Positions 53,204 through 61,537 of a DNA stretch of 64,000 bases are shown here, in pieces. The first letter of the stretch is position 1; each line of letters opens with the position of its first letter. Below the pieces are notes generated by a model, which ran no database searches, was not told where the DNA came from, and saw only the letters and a list, made by a program, of their open reading frames with translations. This DNA comes from CAJCJE01 sp035948315 (lineage in GTDB: Bacteria > Actinomycetota > Actinomycetes > Mycobacteriales > Pseudonocardiaceae): positions 1 to 64,000 of the forward strand of contig DASZJG010000081.1 in NCBI GenBank assembly GCA_035948315.1, given 5' to 3'. Made by a program: the position numbers and the translations under genes.

Positions 53204-55369
53204 ATGCGGACCCTGCTGATCGACAACTACGACTCCTATACCTACAACCTCTTCCAGCTCATCGCTGAGGTGAACGGTATCGAGCCGACGGTCGTCACCA
53301 ACGACGTGTCCCCGACCAACGCACCGGACCTCGACGAGTTCGACAACATCGTGATCTCGCCCGGCCCCGGGCATCCCGGCCGGCCCGGCGACTTCGGCAT
53401 CTGCGCCGACGTGATCGCGCGCACGCGCATCCCGCTGCTCGGCGTGTGCCTTGGCCACCAGGGCATCGCGGTCGGCATGGGCGGCACCGTCGATCCGGCT
53501 CCGCAGGCCCGGCACGGTCACCTCACCAAGCTCAACCACGACGGTGCCGACCTCTTCGAGGGCCTGCCCGAGCAGTTCATCGTGGTGCGCTACCACTCCC
53601 TGTGCGCGGTCGAGCCGCTGCCGGATCGGGTGGTCGCGACCGCGTGGGCCGAGGACGGCGTCATCATGGGTCTCAAGCACCTCGACCGGCCGCTGTGGGG
53701 CCTGCAGTTCCACCCCGAGTCGGTGGCCAGCGAGTACGGCCGGGAGTTGATGGGCCGCTTCCGCGACATCACCGTCGCGCGCAACAACGGCAAGCGCGCC
53801 CCGCTGCCGCCCACGACGATCTCGCTCGCGCCCACCACGACCGCGCCGGCCAAGCCCATCGAGCAGCAGGCGGACAAGCCCTCGTGCGTGCACTACGACC
53901 TGCACGTGCGCACGCTGGACTTCGCGGCCGACACCGAGGCGGTCTTCGACGCGCTGTTCGCGGGATCGTCCAGCGCGTTCTGGCTGGACAGCGCGCACGT
54001 CGAGCCGGGTCTCGCCCGGTTCTCCCATCTCGGCAACGGCGCGGGACCGCTCGGCGAGACCGTGCGCTACCACGTGGGCGGCGAGCAGGTCACCGTCACG
54101 CCCGCGGACGGCACACCGCGCCAGGTGCCCGGCACCATCTTCGACTACCTGCGCACCGAACTCGCCCGCCGCGAGGTGCACGCGCCGGAGCTGCCCTTCG
54201 ACCACACCTGCGGCTACGTCGGCTACTTCGGCTACGAGCTGAAGGCCGACTGCGGCGCCAGCAACGCGCACCGCTCGCCCAACCCGGACGCGCAGTGGAT
54301 CTTCGCCGACCGGACCGTCACTGTGGACCACGAACTCGGCCGCACGTACCTGCTGGCCCTGCGCGAGCGCACCAGCGACGGGAGCGGCCAGGACAACAGC
54401 GAGAACGGCGCGGAGGAATGGCTGCGCAGCGCGGCCGACACGCTGGTCGCGCTGCCGGCGTGGGAGCCGCCCGTCCGGTTGGCCATCACCTCGGACATCA
54501 CCCTCGTCGAACCGTGGCTGACCCGCGACCGTGCCCAGTACCTGGCCGATGTCAAGGCGTGCCAGCGCAAACTGCTCGACGGCGAGAGCTACGAGATCTG
54601 CCTGACCAACTCGGTGCGCATTCCCGCCGACGGCACCGGGCTGGACTACTACCGCAGGCTGCGCCGGTCCAATCCCGCGCCCTACGGAGCGTATCTGCGC
54701 TTCGGCGCGATGGAGGTCGCCTGCTCGTCACCGGAACGGTTCCTGCGCGTCGACCGCAACGGTGTCGTGGAGAGCAAGCCGATCAAGGGCACCGTCCGGC
54801 GCGGGGAAACCCCCGAGGAGGACCGGCGACTGGCCGAGGAGCTGACCACCAGCGCCAAGACCTTCGCCGAGAACCTGATGATCGTCGACCTGCTGCGCAA
54901 CGATCTCGGCCGGGTGTGCGAGATCTCCAGCGTGCACGTGCCGAGCCTGATGGCCGCCGAGACCTACACCACCGTGCACCAGCTCGTGTCGACCGTGCGC
55001 GGCATGCTGCGCGACGACGTCAGCACGATCGACTGCGTGCGCGCCTGCTTCCCCGGTGGATCCATGACCGGGGCGCCGAAGCTGCGCACGATGGAGATCA
55101 TCGACTCGCTGGAGACCACCGCGCGCGGTGTCTACTCCGGAACGATCGGCTTCCTCGGCTGCGACGGCACCGCCGACCTCAACATCGTCATCCGCACCGC
55201 CGTGCTCAACGACGGCGAGTTCCAGGTGGGTGCCGGCGGGGCGATCGTGCTCGACTCCGACCCGGTCGAGGAATACGAAGAAATGCTGCTCAAGGCCGCT
55301 GCGACGCTGCGCGCCCACTCGGCCCTGAACAGCAGGCCAGAAAAGAACACTGATGGCCTGCACCGCTAG
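53204..55369 (+). CDS. pabAB: Aminodeoxychorismate synthase, fused glutamine amidotransferase and chorismate-binding (PabAB)
   Basis: 721 residues. Residues 1-190 are a type 1 glutamine amidotransferase: LLGVCLGHQGIAVG with the nucleophile at about Cys82, and LQFHPESVASEYG carrying His and Glu. About 225-715 is a chorismate-binding domain: YEICLTNSVRIP, then AYLRFGAMEVACSSPERFLR, SKPIKGTVRRGETPEED and GSMTGAPKLRTMEIIDSLE. The PIKGT lysine (about residue 528) is characteristic of aminodeoxychorismate synthases; anthranilate synthases have PIAGT. It converts chorismate and glutamine to 4-amino-4-deoxychorismate. Fused PabAB is typical of PABA-using antibiotic clusters such as candicidin. PabC-type lyase is encoded at 62962. 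Confidence 0.93.
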   Translation: MRTLLIDNYDSYTYNLFQLIAEVNGIEPTVVTNDVSPTNAPDLDEFDNIVISPGPGHPGRPGDFGICADVIARTRIPLLGVCLGHQGIAVGMGGTVDPAPQARHGHLTKLNHDGADLFEGLPEQFIVVRYHSLCAVEPLPDRVVATAWAEDGVIMGLKHLDRPLWGLQFHPESVASEYGRELMGRFRDITVARNNGKRAPLPPTTISLAPTTTAPAKPIEQQADKPSCVHYDLHVRTLDFAADTEAVFDALFAGSSSAFWLDSAHVEPGLARFSHLGNGAGPLGETVRYHVGGEQVTVTPADGTPRQVPGTIFDYLRTELARREVHAPELPFDHTCGYVGYFGYELKADCGASNAHRSPNPDAQWIFADRTVTVDHELGRTYLLALRERTSDGSGQDNSENGAEEWLRSAADTLVALPAWEPPVRLAITSDITLVEPWLTRDRAQYLADVKACQRKLLDGESYEICLTNSVRIPADGTGLDYYRRLRRSNPAPYGAYLRFGAMEVACSSPERFLRVDRNGVVESKPIKGTVRRGETPEEDRRLAEELTTSAKTFAENLMIVDLLRNDLGRVCEISSVHVPSLMAAETYTTVHQLVSTVRGMLRDDVSTIDCVRACFPGGSMTGAPKLRTMEIIDSLETTARGVYSGTIGFLGCDGTADLNIVIRTAVLNDGEFQVGAGGAIVLDSDPVEEYEEMLLKAAATLRAHSALNSRPEKNTDGLHR

Positions 55370-55390
55370 GGACCAGAGAGGAGGCGCGGC

Positions 55391-56920
55391 ATGAACTTCG
55401 CCGCAGACCTCGAAGAAATCGCGCTACACAACGGCTGGGGCCCGCGTACCGCCTACGTCACCGAGGACGGTGAGTGGACCTACGGGGAGCTCTACCAGCT
55501 CGCTGGGCGTGCCACCAACTTCCTGCAACGGCAGGGCATCGGGCTGGGCAACCGGGTGCTGATCGCGCTGCCGGACGGCATCGGCTGGGTGCTCGCCTTT
55601 CTTGGCGTGACCAGGGCCGGCTGCACGGCGGTGCCGGTCAATCCCGACCTCACCGCCGAGGACCACCAGTTCATGGCCGACGACTGCGACGCGGCGCTGG
55701 TCATCACCACCGAGGAGTTGGCCAGCCGCTTCGCCGCGGGCCAGGTCGTCACGGTCGAGAAGCTGCTCGCCGAGATCGAGCGCGCCGACTACTCGCCTGC
55801 CGTGCGCACCAACGTGCCGCTGTACGTGCACTACACCTCGGGCACCACCGGGCGACCCAAGGGCGTCGTGCACCCGCAGCGCAACCCGTTCGCCTACTTC
55901 GAAACCGTCGGCAAGGCATGTCTGCGTGCGGACGCCGACGACGTCACCCTCTCGGTGTCCAAACTGTACTTCACCTATGGCTTCTGCAACGCCATGGTGT
56001 TCCCGCTGTTCTCCGGCTCGGCCACGGTTCTTGTCAAGGGCAGGCCGTCGCCCGCGACGGTCGGCGAACTCGTCGCGCGGCACGGCGTCACCAAGCTCTA
56101 CGCGGTGCCGTCCTGGTTCGCCCGGATGACCGCGGAGGGGGAGCCCGGCTACTTCAGGTCGGTGCGCACCGCCTTCTCCGGCGGCGAGCGGTTCACCAGG
56201 GCGATGACCGACCGCGCCGCCGACTTCCTCGGTGCGCCCGTGCTCAACCAGTTGGGCGCGACCGAGATCGGCTGCGCCGCGACCGCCAACACCGTCGTGT
56301 ACAACACACCCGGCACCATCGGCCGCGTCGTGCCCGGCTACGAGATCGAGTTGCGCGACGGCCAGGGCAACGTTCTCGGCGACGAGACCGAGGGCGACCT
56401 CTGGGTGCGCGGCGCCTCGATGATGTCGGGCTACCTCAACCGGCCCGACGCCACCGCCGCGGTGCTCGTCGACGGCTGGCTGCGTACCCGCGACCGCGTC
56501 GTCCGGCACCACGACGGCACCTTCACGCACATCGCGCGCACCGACGACCTGGAAATGGTCGGTGGCATCACCATGTCGCCGATGGAGGTCGAGGACGTTC
56601 TCGCCACGCACCACGCGGTGCGCGAGGTCGCGGTCGCCGCGGTGCCCGACTCGATCGGCGCGACCAAACTGCGCGCGTTCGTGGTCGCCGAACCCGGCCG
56701 CAGCGCGGCGGAGCTGGAATCGGAACTGATCGCACTGGCCAGGAGCAGGCTCGCGGCGTTCAAGGTGCCGCGCTCGGTGGAGCTCGTCGACGCCCTGCCG
56801 CGCACCTCCACCGGCAAGCTGCGCCGCTTCGTGCTGCGCACGCCTGCCGCGGCCGTCCCCCCGCAGGCACAACGTCCGCTACCGGAAGGAGCGAGTGATC
56901 ATGCCGAAGTCCGCAGCTGA
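55391..56920 (+). CDS. Benzoate-CoA ligase-like adenylating enzyme (candidate PABA ligase)
   Basis: 509 residues from ATG 55391, preceded by a GAGGAGG-type site. It belongs to the benzoate-CoA ligase branch of adenylate-forming enzymes: VHYTSGTTGRPKGVVHPQRN (P-loop), SKLYFTYGFCNAMVFPLFSG (the benzoate-ligase-type segment), NQLGATEIG, DGWLRTRDRVVRHHDG and the C-terminal lysine in LPRTSTGKLRRFVL. It would form an aryl-AMP and then an aryl-CoA or load an ACP directly, as EncN does with benzoate in enterocin synthesis. Placed directly after pabAB, PABA is the obvious substrate, though this is inference. It overlaps the next ligase by 20 bases. Confidence 0.85.
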   Translation: MNFAADLEEIALHNGWGPRTAYVTEDGEWTYGELYQLAGRATNFLQRQGIGLGNRVLIALPDGIGWVLAFLGVTRAGCTAVPVNPDLTAEDHQFMADDCDAALVITTEELASRFAAGQVVTVEKLLAEIERADYSPAVRTNVPLYVHYTSGTTGRPKGVVHPQRNPFAYFETVGKACLRADADDVTLSVSKLYFTYGFCNAMVFPLFSGSATVLVKGRPSPATVGELVARHGVTKLYAVPSWFARMTAEGEPGYFRSVRTAFSGGERFTRAMTDRAADFLGAPVLNQLGATEIGCAATANTVVYNTPGTIGRVVPGYEIELRDGQGNVLGDETEGDLWVRGASMMSGYLNRPDATAAVLVDGWLRTRDRVVRHHDGTFTHIARTDDLEMVGGITMSPMEVEDVLATHHAVREVAVAAVPDSIGATKLRAFVVAEPGRSAAELESELIALARSRLAAFKVPRSVELVDALPRTSTGKLRRFVLRTPAAAVPPQAQRPLPEGASDHAEVRS

Positions 56921-58469
56921 CCGGACCTTCCAGATCGGCCAGATGTTCGACAACGCCGCGCGGCACAACGGCAGCGTGCCGGTCGTGCTCGACCAGCCGC
57001 TCCAGTTCGTGCCCGAGCGCGGTACCGAATGGACCGTCGCGAGCATGGCCGAACTTGTCGCGCAGACCTCGGCACAGCTGTGGGCGGCGGGCGTGCGGCC
57101 CAGCGAGCGGGTGGCGATCTACAAGACGAACAACTTCGACATCGGCGTGCTCGCCTGTGCGGTGGCGCGGATCGGCGCGGTGCCCGCGCTGCTCTCGCCC
57201 GCGCTCAAGCCGGGGATCGTCGCCGAGCTGTTGGTGCGCATGGACAAGCCGTGGCTGCTCATCGACTCGGACAAGATCGACGCCGCGTTCGAGGGCATCG
57301 CGCCGACCGAGTCGGTGCACCAGGTGCTGCTCACCGCGGGCCGGCCGGTCGAGGGCACCACGCCGCTGTCGTCCTTCGGCAGCCCGCAGCCGCGCCCGGC
57401 CGTCGTCCTGGACCCGCGTCAGCCGTCGCTGATCACCCACAGCTCCGGCACCACCGGCGTCCCCAAGCTCGCCGTGCACTGCGCCGAGACCCTGTACAAC
57501 CGTTACGTGCCGCAGAAGATCATGGCGTGGCCGATCCGCCGCAAGGAAGCCGCTGCGCTGTGCATGACGTTCGTGCACTCCCGCTTCTACAACGCGCTGC
57601 GGGTGTTCCTCGACTACGGCAACCCGCTGATCATCGCGGCCGACCACGATCCGGAACACATCGCGCCGCTGTTCGTGCGGATGCGCCCCGGCTTCGCCGA
57701 GACCCACCCGAACACCTACATCGAATGGGAACAGCTCGTCGACGCCGAGCACCAGCCGCTGTCCAGCGTGCGGGTTTTCGGCACCACGTTCGACGCCATG
57801 CACCCGCGCACCATGATCGCCCTGCTGGGCGCGTCCCGGCGCCGTTCCCCGCTGTTCTGGCAGCTCTACGGCCAGTCCGAGACCGGCCCGGTCTGTTTCC
57901 GCTGGTTCACCCGGCGCGGCCTGGCCAAGGGCGACGCGCGCTGTGTCGGCATCCCGGTGCCCTGGTTCGTGAAGGTGCGCGTCGCCGACGAGGACGGCAA
58001 CCGGCTCAAGCGCGGCCAGGTCGGCCGGATCGAGGCCCGGCTGCGCGCCCGCGCGTTGACCTACCTCGGTGAGGAGCAGCGCTACGGCGACGTGCTCAAG
58101 GACAACTGGTGGCAGATGGGCGACATGGGCTTCCGCGGCCGCTGGGGCGAGGTCTATCTGCTCGACCGCGAGGTCGACCAGATCGAGTCCATGCCGAGCA
58201 ACCTCGAGGCCGAGGACGTGCTCATGACGCGGCTGCACGAACTGCGCGAGGTCGCCATCATCGCGGGACGCTCCGGCGAGCCCGTGCCGGTGGTGTGCAC
58301 CAAGGGCGAACGCCCGCTGGACCTGCAACGCTGGCGCAACGCCGTCGCCGACCTGCCGCTGATGGCCGACCCGGTGCAGATGGCCTTCGACGACGTGCCG
58401 AGGACCTCCACCTGGAAGGTGCAGCGACCGGAACTGGTTCGCCTGCTGCACAACACGAACACGCACTGA
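56901..58469 (+). CDS. Second adenylate-forming ligase, divergent type
   Basis: 522 residues from ATG 56901, with GGAAGGAG nine bases upstream (a GTG at 56895 is too close to it). Motifs: LITHSSGTTGVPKLAVH (P-loop), FWQLYGQSETGPVCFRW, MGDMGFRGRWGEVYLLDREV, VDQIESMPSNLEAEDV and the C-terminal lysine region VPRTSTWKVQRPEL, where TSTWK replaces TSTGK. The A8-A10 region is therefore altered but Lys is kept. It could activate a second acid, or attach PABA to amine or carrier. It is not obviously redundant with the first ligase, being of a different subfamily. Substrate unknown. Confidence 0.8.
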   Translation: MPKSAADRTFQIGQMFDNAARHNGSVPVVLDQPLQFVPERGTEWTVASMAELVAQTSAQLWAAGVRPSERVAIYKTNNFDIGVLACAVARIGAVPALLSPALKPGIVAELLVRMDKPWLLIDSDKIDAAFEGIAPTESVHQVLLTAGRPVEGTTPLSSFGSPQPRPAVVLDPRQPSLITHSSGTTGVPKLAVHCAETLYNRYVPQKIMAWPIRRKEAAALCMTFVHSRFYNALRVFLDYGNPLIIAADHDPEHIAPLFVRMRPGFAETHPNTYIEWEQLVDAEHQPLSSVRVFGTTFDAMHPRTMIALLGASRRRSPLFWQLYGQSETGPVCFRWFTRRGLAKGDARCVGIPVPWFVKVRVADEDGNRLKRGQVGRIEARLRARALTYLGEEQRYGDVLKDNWWQMGDMGFRGRWGEVYLLDREVDQIESMPSNLEAEDVLMTRLHELREVAIIAGRSGEPVPVVCTKGERPLDLQRWRNAVADLPLMADPVQMAFDDVPRTSTWKVQRPELVRLLHNTNTH

Positions 58470-58534
58470 CCACAACGTTGGCTCGCTAGGCTGGGCGTAC
58501 CGGCCGGTGATCACCGGCCGGAAACCCTTTTCGA

Positions 58535-59014
58535 TTGGAGTCCTGTTCCATGTCCGACCCCCGGATCAACCTCGGCACCGCCTGGCCCGCAGGCAAGAAG
58601 GCAATGGCGGCGCTGGGCGCCGGCATCGCCCAGTCCGGTCTCGACAAGACCCTGATCGAGCTGATCAACATCAGGGCCTCGCAGATCAACGGATGCGCGT
58701 TCTGCCTGGACATCCACACCAAGGACGCGCGCGCGGCAGGCGAGACCGAGCAGCGAATCTACGCGCTGTCCGCGTGGCGGGAAACCCCGTTCTTCACCGA
58801 GGTGGAACGCGCCGTGCTCGCCCTGACCGAGGAGATCACGCTCATCGCCGACGGCGGCGTCGACGACGAGGTGTTCACCGAGGCCGCCAAGCACTTCGAC
58901 GAGGAAACCCTCGGCAAGGTGATCATGGCGATCATCGACATCAACTCCTGGAACCGCCTCGGCGTCACCCAGCGCCTGCCCGTCGGCGGCTACCAGCCCG
59001 CTGTCAAGAGCTGA
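58535..59014 (+). CDS. AhpD/carboxymuconolactone decarboxylase-fold protein
   Basis: 159 residues. The CMD motif is INGCAFCLDIHTKDARAAG, with cysteines at about 49 and 52 and a histidine at 56; the second helix region reads WRETPFFTEVERAVLALTEE. AhpD-like proteins with CxxC...H use a redox dithiol to destroy peroxides or act as oxidoreductases; CMD proper lacks the cysteines. So a redox or antioxidant role is more likely than decarboxylation. It lies between the second ligase and the flavin hydroxylase in the PABA operon, and may protect from peroxide released by flavoenzymes or perform a tailoring reaction. Confidence 0.85.
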   Translation: MESCSMSDPRINLGTAWPAGKKAMAALGAGIAQSGLDKTLIELINIRASQINGCAFCLDIHTKDARAAGETEQRIYALSAWRETPFFTEVERAVLALTEEITLIADGGVDDEVFTEAAKHFDEETLGKVIMAIIDINSWNRLGVTQRLPVGGYQPAVKS

Positions 59015-59041
59015 CCTCCCGTACCAGAAGGGCCGCTTCGC

Positions 59042-60268
59042 ATGACGTCCGCTGAACACAACGTTCCGGTACTCGTCATCGGTGCCGGACCGGTCGGCCT
59101 CGGTGCCGCGCTCGCGTTGCGCGCCACCGGGCTGCCGGTCACGCTGTTGGAGGCCGAACCGGAGGACCGGGTGCGGCCCGGCAGCCGCGCGCTGTTCGTG
59201 CACAACGAGTCGCTGCGACTGCTCGACGCGGCCAGCCCGGGGCTGGCCGCGCGGATCGTCGAGCACGGCGTGGTGTGGCACACCAAGCGCACCCTCTACC
59301 GAGGCCGCCAGGTGTTCGCGCGGACGTATCCGCCGGCCCCGCCGGGAAAGCTGCCCAGGTTCACCAGCCTGCGCCAGATCGAGACCGAACGCCATCTGCT
59401 CGCCGCCTGCCGCGACGCGGGCGTGCGGATCATCTGGGGGGCACGGGTCACCGACGTCGTGCCGACCGACCGATACGTCACCCTGTGCACCTCGGACGGT
59501 CGGCAGTTCGTCGCAGGCTATGTCGTCGCAGCGGACGGTGCTCGCTCGGCCATGCGCAAGGGCGTCGGCATCGACTGGCAGGGCAAGCGTTCCGAGGGCT
59601 TCCACGTGGTCGTGGACGTCGCGGACGCCGGCGCCGACATGATGCCGCTGGAACGCGTCTTCCACTACCAGCACCCCGAACTGGACGGCCGCAACGTGAT
59701 GCGCGTGCCGTTCGCGGGCGGCTTCCAGGTCGACGTCCAGTTCAGCGAACACGACGACGTCGCCGACTACGCCGAACCCGAGGCCGTGCGCCGCTGGCTG
59801 CCCAGGGTCATCGACCCGCGCTACGTCGACTCGGTGCTGTGGGTGTCCAAATACCACTATCTCCAGGTCGTCGCCGAGTCGTTCATCGACAAGGACAAGC
59901 GCGTCCTGCTCGTCGGCGAGGCGGCCCACCTGTTCCCGCCCTTCGGCGCCCGGGGCATGAACAGCGGCTTCGCCGACGGCTTCGCGGCCGCCAAGGCCAT
60001 CTCCGCGGCCTTCGCCACCGCCGACCCCGCCGCCGCGGCCGCCGCCATCACCGGTTTCGACACCGATCGCCGCGCGGCCGCGCACTACAACAGCAACGCC
60101 GCCGGTACCGCGCTGGCCCACATGCGGCCCGTCAGCCGCGCCCTGCGCCTGCGCCAGCGCACGGCCGCCGCGCTCGCTCCGCTGGTGCCGCCGTTCGGTT
60201 CCTGGCTCGAACACTCGCCCTACGGCCCGCGAACCGCCCCGCCCACCAACGTTTCCGGCAAGTACTGA
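59042..60268 (+). CDS. Class A flavoprotein aromatic hydroxylase
   Basis: 408 residues. FAD-binding motif VLVIGAGPVGLGAALALRAT, the DG-motif region VVAADGARSAMRKGVGIDW and the second FAD motif LVGEAAHLFPPFGARGMNSG are all intact. Length and order match the p-hydroxybenzoate hydroxylase/MhpA class without the C-terminal thioredoxin-like domain of PgaE-type enzymes. It uses NAD(P)H and oxygen to hydroxylate an aromatic ring. As the last gene of the PABA operon it may hydroxylate the aminobenzoate unit, or the polyketide. A 14-pair hairpin ends the operon. Confidence 0.9.
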   Translation: MTSAEHNVPVLVIGAGPVGLGAALALRATGLPVTLLEAEPEDRVRPGSRALFVHNESLRLLDAASPGLAARIVEHGVVWHTKRTLYRGRQVFARTYPPAPPGKLPRFTSLRQIETERHLLAACRDAGVRIIWGARVTDVVPTDRYVTLCTSDGRQFVAGYVVAADGARSAMRKGVGIDWQGKRSEGFHVVVDVADAGADMMPLERVFHYQHPELDGRNVMRVPFAGGFQVDVQFSEHDDVADYAEPEAVRRWLPRVIDPRYVDSVLWVSKYHYLQVVAESFIDKDKRVLLVGEAAHLFPPFGARGMNSGFADGFAAAKAISAAFATADPAAAAAAITGFDTDRRAAAHYNSNAAGTALAHMRPVSRALRLRQRTAAALAPLVPPFGSWLEHSPYGPRTAPPTNVSGKY

Positions 60269-60278
60269 TTCGAAAAAG

Positions 60279-60311
60279 CAAGTCCGGCGCCTTGGAGAGG
60301 CGCCGGACTTG
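60279..60311. terminator. Bidirectional terminator hairpin
   Basis: Perfect 14-base inverted repeat CAAGTCCGGCGCCT (60279-60292) and its complement (60298-60311) with a five-base loop, between an A-run on the left and T-rich DNA on the right. It separates the convergent hydroxylase and MFS genes and serves both strands. Confidence 0.9.
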
Positions 60312-60327
60312 TTTGTGTGCGGGAGAA

Positions 60328-61524
60328 CTAGGCGGTCGGGCGAAGCCAGTCGGCGCCCAGCAGCAGGGCCACGCTGACAAACTCGATGGCGCAGGTGGCC
60401 ATGAGGACGCCGGAGAAACCCAGACCACCGAGCGCGGAAACGAGCTGGGGGCCGAGGCTGGCGCCGCCGATCAGGGAAAACGTGTAGAGGGCGACGCCGG
60501 CACCGCGACTGGGCCCGGACAGCGTGCCGACCAGTTCGGTGAGGCCGGGGGAGACCACCGCGATGGCGCCGACGAAGACGAACATGAGGGCGCCGATGGT
60601 CAGCAGGGCGGAGTGGCCTGCGAAAGCCAGGCCGAACACCGCGATCGCGGCCAGCACCATGGCCAGCGCGGCGCGCAGCGTGGGCCGGATCTTGGCGAGC
60701 ACGCCGGCCAGGAACGGGATCGCCACCATCACCGGCAACGCGCTGGCCCGCAGTTCCAGCAGGGCTTCCGGCTTGCCGACGAGCGAGGTGGGGCCGTGCA
60801 ACTGCAAGGCCGTGTAGACCGCGACGAAACTGCCCAGCACGGGTACCACGCCGAGGTAGATCAGCAGCAGCACCGGCCGCGCGACCAACCGGCCCATGGA
60901 CGCGAAGTAGCTGGCCAGGCTGCGGCGGGCGCCGCCGAGCAGGTCGGGGAGCATGACGCCGCGCAGGCTCGCGGCCAGCAGCGCGACGATCGCCGCGTTG
61001 ATGCCGAACACCCAGCGCCAGCCGCCGAGCGGCAGCAGCGCCTGGGCCACGAGCTGACCGGTCACCGTCGCCGCGACCATCGCGGTCACCAGGCAGGTCA
61101 ACGCGATCGAGCGCCGGGCGGGTTCGATGCGTTCGCTGAGATAGGCGAGCGCCGCCGGGGAGAACCCGGCGGCGCCGATGCCCTGCGCGACCCGGCAGAG
61201 CAGGCCGATCGGCAGGGAGGGAGCGAACGCGGCCGCGGCGGTGGCCACCGCGAGCACGGAGAGCCCGGTGACCACCACCCTCCTGCGGCCGTAGCGGTCG
61301 GAGAGGGGACCGGCCACCAGGAAGCTGGCCGCGTAGGCGAGGCCGAACGCGGTCGTGGTCCAGGTGACCGACGTCGGTGTGGTGTGCCAGTCCTTGGCCA
61401 TGGCCGAGAACAGTGGCAGTACCAGGTACATCTGGCCGACGACCAGCAACCCGGTGAGCGTCATCAACGTGGCTGTGCGAGCGAAAGGAGCCGTGTTCAC
61501 CGGGGTGCTGGTCGTCAGTGTCAT
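60328..61524 (-). CDS. MFS drug-efflux-type transporter
   Basis: 398 residues with about 12 transmembrane helices. The MFS A-motif is GPLSDRYGRRRVVVTG between helices two and three; helix four has CRVAQGIGAAGFSPAALAYL and helix five VTAMVAATVTGQLVAQALLP, matching the drug:proton antiporter C-motif region. It resembles YdhP/AraJ-type 12-helix efflux proteins. It follows the FG-GAP gene by 13 bases in a minus-strand operon that includes PabC and an O-methyltransferase. Export of the cluster product or an aryl intermediate is the probable role, giving a second exporter besides the ABC system. Confidence 0.9.
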   Translation of the reverse strand: MTLTTSTPVNTAPFARTATLMTLTGLLVVGQMYLVLPLFSAMAKDWHTTPTSVTWTTTAFGLAYAASFLVAGPLSDRYGRRRVVVTGLSVLAVATAAAAFAPSLPIGLLCRVAQGIGAAGFSPAALAYLSERIEPARRSIALTCLVTAMVAATVTGQLVAQALLPLGGWRWVFGINAAIVALLAASLRGVMLPDLLGGARRSLASYFASMGRLVARPVLLLIYLGVVPVLGSFVAVYTALQLHGPTSLVGKPEALLELRASALPVMVAIPFLAGVLAKIRPTLRAALAMVLAAIAVFGLAFAGHSALLTIGALMFVFVGAIAVVSPGLTELVGTLSGPSRGAGVALYTFSLIGGASLGPQLVSALGGLGFSGVLMATCAIEFVSVALLLGADWLRPTA

Positions 61525-61537
61525 CAGGTTGCCTCGA

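Noticed and set aside
51566..54331. 921-residue antisense frame over DAHP synthase and PabAB
   Set aside because: Same reason: composition of an antisense shadow and no domain.
53204..55369. Anthranilate synthase (PhzE or TrpEG type)
   Set aside because: The PIKGT motif with lysine and the amidotransferase-first order fit aminodeoxychorismate synthase, and a PabC-like lyase is present at 62962.
58535..59014. True carboxymuconolactone decarboxylase
   Set aside because: The CxxC...H triad is present, which belongs to the AhpD redox branch rather than the decarboxylase branch.
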